Position numbers and translations under genes: made by a program. DNA of 7,689 bases from Deltaproteobacteria bacterium (lineage in GTDB: Bacteria; Desulfobacterota; Binatia; DP-6). Positions 1 to 7,434 of this stretch are shown one piece after another (the first letter of the stretch is position 1; each line of letters begins with the position of its first letter). The stretch is taken from assembly GCA_005879245.1 (NCBI GenBank), contig VBLA01000262.1, positions 1-7,689 on the forward strand, read 5' to 3'. The notes under the pieces were generated by a model. The model saw only the letters and a program-made list of their open reading frames with translations. It was not told the DNA's origin and did not search any database.

Positions 1-1112
<1,112 letters not shown>

Positions 1113-1113
1113 C

Positions 1114-1129
1114 CGTTCGGCGTCGAACG
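1114..1129 (+). terminator. Possible hairpin after atpC
   Basis: Two bases after the atpC stop there is a 6-bp perfect stem (CGTTCG/CGAACG) with a four-base loop. No T tract follows, so it is not a canonical intrinsic terminator. A second 6-bp stem (GGCACG/CGTGCC, 1185-1204) lies in the same 145-base gap. Hairpins are common by chance in GC-rich DNA. The position at the end of the atp operon is the only extra support. Confidence 0.25.
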
Positions 1130-1257
1130 TGCCGGGCGCGGCGACGCATCTGGCGCGGGCGGAAGGGTGCTCAAGTCGGGTGGCGGCACGGCTGGCGACG
1201 TGCCATGTCCGGAGCAGGAAGCGAAGCCGCTCGACAGCGACCAGGAGACCCGGTGAG

Positions 1258-2004
1258 ATGGGAAAGCTCGACGGCAAGACGGCACTCGTGACCGGAGGTG
1301 GCCGGGGCATCGGCCGGGGTATCGTGCTCGAGTTCGCTCGCGAGGGGGCCGACGTCGCGATCAACTACCGCCGCGACCGGGAGGCGGCGGAGCAAACGGC
1401 GGCCGAGGTACGCGCCTTCGGCCGGCGCGCGGTCGTTCTGCAGGCCGACGTGGCGGATCGCGACGCCGTGGAGCGAACGGTCGCGGAGGCGGTGACGTTC
1501 CTCGGAGCCCTCGACGTTGCCGTCGCCAACTCCGGGGTGGCGGCCCGGGTCGCTCTGGTCGCTGAGACCGATCCCGCCGAGTGGCGTCGCGTGCTGGCCA
1601 CCGACCTGGACGGGGCCTTCTGGACGGCCCGCGCCTCGATCCCTCACGTCATCGCTCGGCGAGGCGTCGTACTGTTCATCTCGTCGATCGGTGCCGACAT
1701 GACCGGGCCGGGGGGCGCTCCCTACTACGTGGCCAAGGCCGGGGTGAACGCCCTGATGAAGGTCCTTGCCAAGGAGGTCGCGAGCGACGGCGTACGCGTG
1801 AACGCCATCGCGCCGGGGGTCGTTCGCTCGGACATGGGCGAGCGGTTGTTGCGCTTCCATGGCGAGGCGATCCTGCAGACGATCCCCCTCGGACGAGCCG
1901 GTGAGCCCGCCGAGATCGGTCGAGCGGCCGTTTTCCTGGCTTCGGATGATGCCGCCTGGGTGACCGGCAAGGTGCTGCGCATCGACGGCGGCGCGTGGAT
2001 GTAG
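1258..2004 (+). CDS. Short-chain dehydrogenase/reductase, FabG-like (3-oxoacyl reductase type)
   Basis: This is a classical SDR of 248 residues, the usual length, that oxidises or reduces an alcohol/ketone with NAD(P)(H). The Rossmann motif TGGGRGIG is at residues 12-19. The second strand ends in NYRR (36-39), whose arginines suggest NADP(H). The usual NNAG is ANSG (90-93). The catalytic residues are Ser143, Tyr156 and Lys160 (YYVAK). PG is at 186-187, and the C-terminal IDGG is typical of FabG relatives. The usual tetrad Asn is Asp116 (TDLDG). The ATG at 1258 is preceded by AGGAG at 1245-1249 with an 8-nt spacer, so I prefer it to upstream GTG codons. The frame is open upstream to 1129, but that stretch has no SDR-like sequence. 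Neighbouring acyl-CoA genes suggest a 3-hydroxyacyl or 3-ketoacyl substrate, which is inference. The substrate cannot be read from the sequence. Confidence 0.92.
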   Translation: MGKLDGKTALVTGGGRGIGRGIVLEFAREGADVAINYRRDREAAEQTAAEVRAFGRRAVVLQADVADRDAVERTVAEAVTFLGALDVAVANSGVAARVALVAETDPAEWRRVLATDLDGAFWTARASIPHVIARRGVVLFISSIGADMTGPGGAPYYVAKAGVNALMKVLAKEVASDGVRVNAIAPGVVRSDMGERLLRFHGEAILQTIPLGRAGEPAEIGRAAVFLASDDAAWVTGKVLRIDGGAWM

Positions 2005-2044
2005 CGCCGGAGTCTCGTAAAACGCCAGCAATGGCTCGCCCGTA

Positions 2045-2071
2045 TTGACAGATCGCGTCAACAAAGATACT
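2045..2071 (+). promoter_or_regulatory. Probable promoter of the tetR-ACAD operon
   Basis: A perfect -35 box TTGACA (2045-2050) is followed after 15 nt by GATACT (2066-2071), a 4/6 match to TATAAT. The spacing is short. The region is AT-richer than anything around it. Transcription from this -10 would begin at about 2077-2083, at or just before the tetR ATG, giving an almost leaderless message. The -35 box lies in a short inverted repeat, TTGAC-N7-GTCAA (2045-2061), and the -10 overlaps a longer palindrome. This assumes an ordinary sigma-70-type promoter. Confidence 0.5.
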
Positions 2072-2084
2072 GAACGTTCAGTAT
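2067..2084. promoter_or_regulatory. 18-bp perfect palindrome, likely TetR-family operator
   Basis: The sequence ATACTGAACGTTCAGTAT is its own reverse complement over all 18 bases. It covers most of the proposed -10 box and ends on the first two bases of the tetR start codon. TetR-family dimers typically bind palindromes of this size next to their own gene, so autorepression is the simplest reading. A bound repressor would block promoter access. I saw no second copy in the window. Confidence 0.75.
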
Positions 2085-2745
2085 GTCTCCGCGGGGGCGC
2101 CGCCCGCGAGTTCAGAAGCGCGAGCCGTCGCGCAAGCAGCTCATGGCCGCCGCCATCGACTGCTTTGCGCGGCTCGGCTACCAGGGCACCTCGATCGAGC
2201 GCATCGCGCGCGCCGCCGGAGTGACGAAGGGCGCGGTCTACTACCACTTCCGCGACAAGGAAGACCTGCTATTCTCGGCGGTTAAGGACCGCATCGGCGG
2301 CTTCGAGAAGCAGGTCCTCGAGGCGGTGACCGTGGCCGGCGACGCGCAAGCCGCTCTCCGCCGCGTGGTCGACGCCTGCTTCTTGCACGCCACCGTCTCG
2401 AATCACCGCCGCTTCATCATCACCCTGATGATCGAGGCGCTGGACACCAATCCGCGCCTGTCCGCCGAGTTCCAGCGCATCCTCCGCCGCATGCGCGCCT
2501 TCCTCGCCGACCTCGTCCGGCGCGGGCAAGGACAGGGCACGATGCGGACGGACATCGACCCCGAGATGGCGGCGGCGCTGATCGCCGGTGCGATCATCGG
2601 GGCCGAGGTACAGCACTACCAGGATCGAACGGAAATCGACCTCCGTGCGACCCTCGACGCGACCCTCGAGGCGCTTGCCGCGTGGCTGGCCCCCGGCGGC
2701 GCGACCCACGGTATCGCGGCCTCAGGAGGTGCCAAGACATGGTGA
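2083..2745 (+). CDS. TetR/AcrR-family transcriptional regulator, probable regulator of the adjacent acyl-CoA genes
   Basis: This is a 220-residue one-component regulator. After an Arg/Lys-rich N-terminal arm (1-18) comes the TetR DNA-binding domain: helix 1 LMAAAIDCFARLGY (20-33), then the helix-turn-helix TSIERIARAAGVTKGAVYYHF (36-56) and the KEDLL signature (59-63). Residues from about 75 to 195 form the variable helical ligand-binding and dimerisation domain. The start at 2083 is the first possible one, since the frame is closed by TGA at 2071-2073. No Shine-Dalgarno sequence precedes it, in keeping with a nearly leaderless transcript. A perfect palindrome ends on this start codon. The 3' end overlaps the following acyl-CoA dehydrogenase by 7 nt, so the regulator is probably cotranscribed with its targets. 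An acyl-CoA ligand is plausible by context but is inference. Confidence 0.93.
   Translation: MSPRGRRPRVQKREPSRKQLMAAAIDCFARLGYQGTSIERIARAAGVTKGAVYYHFRDKEDLLFSAVKDRIGGFEKQVLEAVTVAGDAQAALRRVVDACFLHATVSNHRRFIITLMIEALDTNPRLSAEFQRILRRMRAFLADLVRRGQGQGTMRTDIDPEMAAALIAGAIIGAEVQHYQDRTEIDLRATLDATLEALAAWLAPGGATHGIAASGGAKTW
2724..2730 (+). promoter_or_regulatory. Strong ribosome binding site inside the tetR 3' end
   Basis: AGGAGGT is a near-perfect Shine-Dalgarno sequence with an 8-nt spacer to the ATG at 2739. It sets the start of the first acyl-CoA dehydrogenase there, rather than at in-frame codons further upstream, and lies inside the last codons of tetR. Confidence 0.85.
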
Positions 2746-3830
2746 ACTTCAAGCCGACGGACGAGCAGGAGCTCATCCGTGAAACGATGGCGGGCTTCGC
2801 CCGCGAGGTCCTGCGCCGCCACGGACGCGAGGCCGACGAGCGAAATGAGGTGCCCGACGAGGTCGTCCAGCGAGGCTGGGAGCTCGGGCTCGTCCAGGCC
2901 GCGATCCCGGAGGCATTCGGCGGCTACGGGGACAGCTACTCCGCCTTGACGGGCGCACTCCTGATAGAGGAGCTCGCCTACGGCGATGCCGCCCTCGCCC
3001 TCCACCTCCTCGCTCCCCGACTCCTCACCGTCCCCTTAATCGCGCTCGGCAACGAGGCTCAGCGGGCGCGGTGGCTTCCGGGATTCGCGGGCAGCGAGTT
3101 TCGCGCTGGCACCGCCGCTTTCCTCGAGCCCCGTTGGGACTTCGACCCGACATCACTCGCCACTCGGGCCGAGCGGCGGGGGACGGAGTATGTGCTGAGC
3201 GGCCAGAAGTGCCTGGTACCCCTCGCGAGCGACGCGCAGGCGATCCTGGTGTACGCGACGGCGTCCGACGGCCTGGCCGCGTTTGTCGTCGAACGTGGTA
3301 GCGCAGGCCTCACGGTCGGAGAGCGCGAGAAGAACATGGGGATCAAGGCGCTCGCGACCTACCCGCTCGGCTTCGAGGAGGTGCGAGTTCCGGCCGAGAA
3401 TCGAGTGGGGGGCGCGGGCGCTGATCTGCAGCGCCTGGTCGACGCCAGCCGCGTGGCGATCGCGGCCCTTGCCGTCGGCCTCTCGCGGGCGGCGTTCGAC
3501 TACGCACGTGACTACGCCAAGGAACGGCGCGCCTTCGGCGTGGCCATCGCCCAGAAGCAGGCGGTCGCTTTCAAGCTCGCCAACATGGCGATCGAGATCG
3601 ACGCCATGCGCCTGCTGGCCTGGGAAGCTGCCTGGAAACTCGATCGCGGCGAGGCGGCCACCCGCGAGAGCGTCCTCGCCAAGGACTATGCCAGCCGGAC
3701 CGCCCTCAGCATCACGGACGACGCGGTGCAGGTCCTGGGCGGGCACGGCTACATCCGCGAGCACCCGGTGGAGCTCTGGCTGCGAAATGCCCGGGGGCTC
3801 ACCACCTTCGATGGTCTCGCGATCGTATAG
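2739..3830 (+). CDS. Acyl-CoA dehydrogenase family protein with atypical active site, possible non-catalytic partner subunit
   Basis: ACADs oxidise acyl-CoA to enoyl-CoA with FAD in the cytoplasm and pass electrons to ETF. This 363-residue protein has the fold throughout. The N-terminal helical domain includes IPEAFGGYG (56-64) and IEELAYGD (76-83). The middle beta domain has YVLSGQKCLVPLAS (151-164). The C-terminal helical domain has KERRAFG (261-267) and the FAD-contacting GGHGY (334-338). Two things are unusual. The TEPGAGSD-type motif is replaced by LEPRWDFDP (129-137). The position of the MCAD-type catalytic Glu (YEGT) is Asp358 in TTFDGLAIV, after which the protein ends, so the usual last helix is missing. 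It overlaps tetR by 7 nt, and GGAGGAG of the next gene abuts its stop. I infer that it pairs with the following ACAD. A weakly active enzyme is the alternative. Confidence 0.88.
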   Translation: MVNFKPTDEQELIRETMAGFAREVLRRHGREADERNEVPDEVVQRGWELGLVQAAIPEAFGGYGDSYSALTGALLIEELAYGDAALALHLLAPRLLTVPLIALGNEAQRARWLPGFAGSEFRAGTAAFLEPRWDFDPTSLATRAERRGTEYVLSGQKCLVPLASDAQAILVYATASDGLAAFVVERGSAGLTVGEREKNMGIKALATYPLGFEEVRVPAENRVGGAGADLQRLVDASRVAIAALAVGLSRAAFDYARDYAKERRAFGVAIAQKQAVAFKLANMAIEIDAMRLLAWEAAWKLDRGEAATRESVLAKDYASRTALSITDDAVQVLGGHGYIREHPVELWLRNARGLTTFDGLAIV

Positions 3831-3842
3831 GGAGGAGCGCAC

Positions 3843-4966
3843 ATGATCGACTTCGAGCTTTCGGAAGGCGTCCAGAACACGCAGCGAATGGTGCACGCGG
3901 TCGCCGAGCAGATGATGCGACCGATCGCCCGCGAATACGACGAGCGCGAGCACGAGAAGCCGTGGGACTTCCTCCGCACGATGTGGCAGGTCTCCCACGC
4001 GAACCCGATCGGCGGATCGGGCGATCGGCGGAAGGACGGTCCCTCGGAGCGCAACCTCGCCATGTGCGTCTCGATCGAGGAGCTCTCGTGGGGTGACGCC
4101 GGGCTCTACCTGTCGATCCCGAATGCCGGGCTCGGCGGCGCGGCCGTGGCCGCGGCGGGCACCCCCGAGCAGAAGGAGCGCTTTCTCGCGCGCTTCACGG
4201 GGAACATTGGGTGCTGAACGGCACGAAGATCTTCTGCACCAGCGGCCTCATGGCGGCCGAGAAGTCGGAAGGATTCGTCGTCGTCTGGGCCACGGTCGAC
4301 CGATCAGCCGGCCGGGCCGGCATCAAGGCCTTCGTCGTCGAGGCGGGAACGGCCGGCATGTACGTCACGAAGGTCGAAAACAAGCTCGGCATCAGGGCCT
4401 CGGACACCGCGACGCTCGTGTTCGAGGACTGCCGAGTGCCGCTCGCCAACATCCTCGGGAGCCCCGAGGTGCCGAAGACGAGCGAGGGCTTCAAGGGCGT
4501 GATGGCCACCTTCGATGCTACCCGTCCGATCGTGGCAGCTAGCGCCATCGGCGTCGGGCGTGCCGCCCTCGACTTCGTGAACGAAACCCTCAGCGAGCAC
4601 GGCATCACGATCCGCTACGGTGCACCCCCCCACAAGCTGACCGCCCTCGAGCGCGACGTGATGGACATGGAGGCCCAGCTCGAGGCCGCGAGGCTGCTCA
4701 CATGGCGGGCCGCCTGGATGATGGACAACGGCATGCGGAACAACCTCGAGGCATCCATGGCCAAGGCGAAGGCGGGTCTGGCGGTGACGCTGATCACGCA
4801 GAAGGCCGTGGAGCTGCTGGGTCCCCTCGGCTACTCCCGTCAGCTCCTCCTCGAGAAGTGGATGCGCGACGCGAAGATCAACGACATCTTCGAGGGTACG
4901 CAGCAGATCAACCAGCTGATCGTCGCCCGGCGGATTCTCGGCTACTCGTCGAAGGAGCTGTCCTGA
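3843..4966 (+). pseudogene. Acyl-CoA dehydrogenase disrupted by an out-of-frame deletion
   Basis: This was an acyl-CoA dehydrogenase of roughly 400 residues. The 5' part (3843 to about 4202, frame starting MIDFELSEG, with GGAGGAG at 3831-3837 as ribosome site) encodes the N-terminal helical domain, up to QKERFLARFTG. That frame then stops at 4217. From about 4202 the homology continues in another frame as EHWVLNGTKIFCTSG and runs to the stop at 4966. The roughly 30 residues normally between these points, which carry the TEPGAGSD-type FAD/substrate motif, are absent in every frame. The missing length must be 1 mod 3. The rest is well preserved: the LGIRASDTATLVFEDCRVP strand region, LLGPLGYS, and FEGTQQIN with the catalytic Glu codon at 4892-4894. 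The lack of other stops suggests a recent event or an assembly error. The GTG at 4211 could begin a C-terminal fragment, but it has no ribosome site. Confidence 0.85.
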
Positions 4967-4993
4967 TGCGGGGTAGGCCCGGCGCGTCCCCGT

Positions 4994-4999
4994 AAGGAG
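4994..4999 (+). promoter_or_regulatory. Ribosome-binding-like AAGGAG without a canonical start at the right distance
   Basis: AAGGAG lies in the 77-base gap after the ACAD pseudogene. The M14 peptidase frame is open from 4996, but no ATG, GTG or TTG occurs in it until 5044, 44 nt beyond this site. The codons at the expected distance are GTC and GAT; a CTG is at 5023. A nine-codon in-frame ORF (4966-4995) ends in TAA just before it. Confidence 0.4.
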
Positions 5000-5043
5000 C
5001 CGTCGTCGATTCCGGATTCGACCTGCCCGGGCTCCTCGCCCGG

Positions 5044-6333
5044 GTGCCCGATCTGGACGAGTTCCTGACCCTCGAGGAGCTCCAGGCGAGTTCGCGCGCC
5101 CTGGTGAGCGAGTTCCCGTCGCTGGCACGGCTGGAGACGGTGGGGACGTCCAGCGAGGGACGGCCAATCGAGCTTCTCACCATCGGCCACGGGGCGACAC
5201 CCGTGCTCCTCCTCGGGGTGCCGCATCCGAACGAACCGATCGGCACCCTCACCCTCGAGTTCCTCTGCCGCCTGCTGTGCGAGGACGACGCGCTGCGGGC
5301 TCGGCTCGACGTCACCCTCTACGCGATAAAGGTTTCCGATCCTGACGGGTTGGTCCTGAACGAGGGGTGGTTGAAGGGCGGGTTCTCCCCACTGCGGTAC
5401 GCGCTCAACTACTACCGACCGCCACATCACGAGCAGGTCGAATGGAGCTTTCCGGTCGAGTACAAGACACTATCCTTCACCACACCCGCCCAGGAAACCG
5501 CGGCGGTCATGCGCGTCATGCTCCGGGTGCGGCCCCGGATGCTCTATTCACTGCACAACGCGGGCTTCTGCGGGGTGTACTTTTACGCTTCGCACGAGCG
5601 GCCCGCGCTCTTTCGCGCCTTTCACGAGCTCGTCGCGAGCCAGGCGCTCCCCCTCCACCGTGGGGAGCCGGAGGTCCCCTACCTGCGCGAGCTGGCCCCC
5701 GCGGTCTACGGGCTCTTCGGCATCGATGCGACCTACGACTATCTGGCCGAGAGCCTCGGTACCGACCCCGCCCCGGTGATCGGGGCGGGGACCAGCTCGG
5801 ACGACTGGCTCGGGCGACTGGGCAAGGTGTTCTCGCTCGTCTGCGAGCTGCCCTACTACACGGCCCCCGGGCTCGAAGATACCCGGCCCGCGGGGTGCAC
5901 CCGGCGGGGGGCGGTGCTGACCGGGCTCGCACGCGTGGAGGCGATCCACGCCGAGTGCGCGCGGAGCTTCACCGGGCTCGACCCCCCGGACCATCGTCTC
6001 ACCCGCTCCGTGGCCGACTACGTCGCCAAGACGCCCAAGCGGCTCGCCGCCGAGCGCGCGCACGCCGGGACTCCGGCGTATGCGCGCGAGGCCACCCGGG
6101 CCGAGGCGCTCGACGCGACCGTGTGCCGCGCGTTCTACCACATGCTCTACCTCGGCGAGGTCTACCGCCTCGCGGAAATGGTGGGAAAACACACCCTCGC
6201 CGAGAGCCTCCGCGGCCGGGTCGCCGAGCTCGCTGCCGAGATCGAGTGCGCGAGCGCCCTCCGGGTGCTGCCGCTGCGGCGACTCGTCGCCGTGCAGGCG
6301 GGCGCGGGTCTGCTGGCACTCGCGCAGGCCTGA
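5044..6333 (+). CDS. M14-family zinc carboxypeptidase, cytoplasmic
   Basis: This is a metallopeptidase of the carboxypeptidase A superfamily; the substrate is unknown. From the GTG at 5044 it has 429 residues. The zinc-binding pair is HPNE (His61, Glu64) in GVPHPNEPIGT. The third zinc ligand is His171 in LYSLHNAGF, and the general base is Glu268 in CELPYYT. The block DGLVLNEGWLKGGF (101-114) and the region RPPHHEQVEWSFP lie between the zinc ligands, as in family members I recognise. Residues from about 290 to 429 form an Ala/Arg-rich helical tail. No signal peptide or membrane segment is visible. The N-terminus is probably longer, because the upstream in-frame sequence FDLPGLLAR reads as coding and GTG 5044 has no ribosome site. 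It follows the ACAD pseudogene by 77 nt and converges with pyrE. A peptidoglycan-fragment or amide hydrolase role is possible but not shown. Confidence 0.88.
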   Translation: MPDLDEFLTLEELQASSRALVSEFPSLARLETVGTSSEGRPIELLTIGHGATPVLLLGVPHPNEPIGTLTLEFLCRLLCEDDALRARLDVTLYAIKVSDPDGLVLNEGWLKGGFSPLRYALNYYRPPHHEQVEWSFPVEYKTLSFTTPAQETAAVMRVMLRVRPRMLYSLHNAGFCGVYFYASHERPALFRAFHELVASQALPLHRGEPEVPYLRELAPAVYGLFGIDATYDYLAESLGTDPAPVIGAGTSSDDWLGRLGKVFSLVCELPYYTAPGLEDTRPAGCTRRGAVLTGLARVEAIHAECARSFTGLDPPDHRLTRSVADYVAKTPKRLAAERAHAGTPAYAREATRAEALDATVCRAFYHMLYLGEVYRLAEMVGKHTLAESLRGRVAELAAEIECASALRVLPLRRLVAVQAGAGLLALAQA

Positions 6334-6347
6334 CCGCCGACCTGCGC
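6322..6347. terminator. Possible bidirectional hairpin between convergent genes
   Basis: A perfect 7-bp inverted repeat GCGCAGG/CCTGCGC with a 12-nt loop spans the M14 stop codon (6331-6333), in the space between the two convergent gene blocks. There is no T tract on either side, and the loop is large. Position is the main support. Confidence 0.3.
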
Positions 6348-6371
6348 CATGGGTCCCGCCGTGGCCGGACT

Positions 6372-6953
6372 CTACTGACGACCGGTCCGCCAGGCGTACT
6401 CGAGTTCCGTGCGGGTGAAGAGCGCACGGAAGGTCGCCCCGAGCGGCGCGAGCGCCGCCTCGACACGGGCGCGGCCGTCGTCCTCTTCGCGGTCGACGAG
6501 GACGACCGCCCCGAGCACCCGCAGCCCTTCCTCGCCGCACTTGCGGACCGCGTCGACGAGCGCGCTGCCGCTCGTGATGACGTCCTCGACCACGACCACC
6601 GCGTCCCCCGCGACGACCGAGCCTTCGAGCCAGCGTCGGGCACCGTGCGCCTTGGCGGTCTTCCGGACCGAGAACCACGAGAGGGGTCGCGACGTCCGGG
6701 CGCTGTGGTAGCAGACGGCGGCCGCCAACGGATCCGCGCCCATCGTGGGCCCTCCCACTGCGACCGCGTCCGGCGGAACGAGCCCGTGGATCAGCGCGCC
6801 GATGAGCGGGGCCGCGGCGTGATAGGTCGTCGTGAGCGAGCACTCGATGTAGTAGTCGGAGAGCCGCCCCGAGGCGAGCCGGAACTGCCTTCCAGCCTCG
6901 CGGAGATAGGAGCGGAGGACGAGGATGCGGAGCAGTTCCTCCTGCGGGGTCAT
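6372..6953 (-). CDS. pyrE: Orotate phosphoribosyltransferase
   Basis: It transfers phosphoribose from PRPP to orotate, giving OMP, in de novo pyrimidine synthesis. The 193 residues fit the short bacterial form. Visible parts are the substrate-binding SGRLSDYY (28-35), the PIAAA-like segment ADPLAAAV (73-80), the mobile loop with Arg97, Lys98, Lys101 and His103 (VRKTAKAHG), and the PRPP-binding loop VVVVEDVITSGSAL (119-132) with its acidic pair Glu123-Asp124. The C-terminal strand-helix part ends at RTGRQ. The ATG at 6953 is 7 nt from the stop of the upstream membrane protein gene. It lacks a clear Shine-Dalgarno sequence, so coupled translation is likely. Other PRTases such as xanthine or uracil enzymes are less likely because of the RK..K.HG loop. 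Confidence 0.93.
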   Translation of the reverse strand: MTPQEELLRILVLRSYLREAGRQFRLASGRLSDYYIECSLTTTYHAAAPLIGALIHGLVPPDAVAVGGPTMGADPLAAAVCYHSARTSRPLSWFSVRKTAKAHGARRWLEGSVVAGDAVVVVEDVITSGSALVDAVRKCGEEGLRVLGAVVLVDREEDDGRARVEAALAPLGATFRALFTRTELEYAWRTGRQ

Positions 6954-6960
6954 ACGCGGC

Positions 6961-7434
6961 CTAGATACGGCGAGGGTCGCCGGGCGGCAAGGCCGCGCGG
7001 AGGGCCGCGACCGTTACCACGGCGATCGGCAGGTCGACGAGGGTCGCGGAAAGGTACGCCAGGGCGTGCGCCCGTGTGACGAAGAGGACTACCCCGGCCG
7101 TCGAGGAGGTCAGCTTCGAGACGATGAGGGGATAGACGAGCGCTCGCCGCCGCCGCACGTCACCGGCCGCCAGCCAGGAGCACGTCGCGATGGTCGCCAT
7201 GTTGGCGACCGCGAGCGCGAGCCAGAAGTCGGCGGCGAGCGGCTCGTCGCGCGGGGGCAGCGAGGCGAGACCGAGCGCAGCTCCCACCCGGTCGAGGTCG
7301 GCGAGCGTACCGTTCGGACGGACGAAGAAGGCGAGAGCGCCGACCAGGAACAGCGCGGCAAAGAAGCGCAGCAGACCCGCCAGCCGCCGTTCCGCGGCGC
7401 TGAGTGGGAGCGGGTCTGCCGGCGCTCGGCTCAC
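6961..7434 (-). CDS. Four-helix membrane protein of unknown function
   Basis: I do not recognise the family. The 157-residue product has a polar N-terminus (1-20), with four hydrophobic stretches at about 21-38 (LLRFFAALFLVGALAFFV), 70-90, 98-119 and 124-146. It ends in a short polar tail, PPGDPRRI. A basic cluster, RRRR at 94-97, between segments 2 and 3 predicts that this loop is cytoplasmic, with both termini inside. The segment between helices 1 and 2 is longer (about 39-69) and would face out. The GTG start at 7434 overlaps the stop of the upstream gene by 4 nt (GTGA), and the stop lies 7 nt before pyrE, so the three genes look cotranscribed. No catalytic motif is apparent. The gene is supported by its TM pattern and gene packing, but not by recognised homology. 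Confidence 0.75.
   Translation of the reverse strand: MSRAPADPLPLSAAERRLAGLLRFFAALFLVGALAFFVRPNGTLADLDRVGAALGLASLPPRDEPLAADFWLALAVANMATIATCSWLAAGDVRRRRALVYPLIVSKLTSSTAGVVLFVTRAHALAYLSATLVDLPIAVVTVAALRAALPPGDPRRI

Noticed and set aside
1129..1257. N-terminal extension of the SDR from GTG 1129
   Set aside because: The extension is Arg/Ser/Ala-rich with no SDR homology, and AGGAG at 1245-1249 points to ATG 1258.
1171..2247. 358-codon open frame antisense to the SDR and the start of tetR
   Set aside because: It lies wholly over the SDR, the promoter region and the TetR HTH coding sequence, and shows no protein-like motif.
4203..4217. Programmed ribosomal frameshift to join the two ACAD2 parts
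   Set aside because: A frameshift could not restore the roughly 30 missing residues, which include the conserved TEPGAGSD-type segment, and no slippery heptamer or stimulatory stem is evident.
4966..4995. Nine-codon ORF (MRGRPGASP) between ACAD2 and the M14 gene as a leader peptide
   Set aside because: It has no ribosome site, no attenuator-like hairpin follows, and it is short enough to occur by chance.
5548..6843. 431-codon open frame on the minus strand over the M14 gene and most of pyrE
   Set aside because: Low-complexity composition, no motif, and conflict with the well-supported M14 and pyrE frames.
5367..7079. Long open frame of 570 codons on the plus strand, running across the M14 gene and through pyrE
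   Set aside because: It is Arg/Pro/Gly-rich with no recognisable domain, and overlaps two clear genes on opposite strands. Such frames arise from the GC-rich codon bias.
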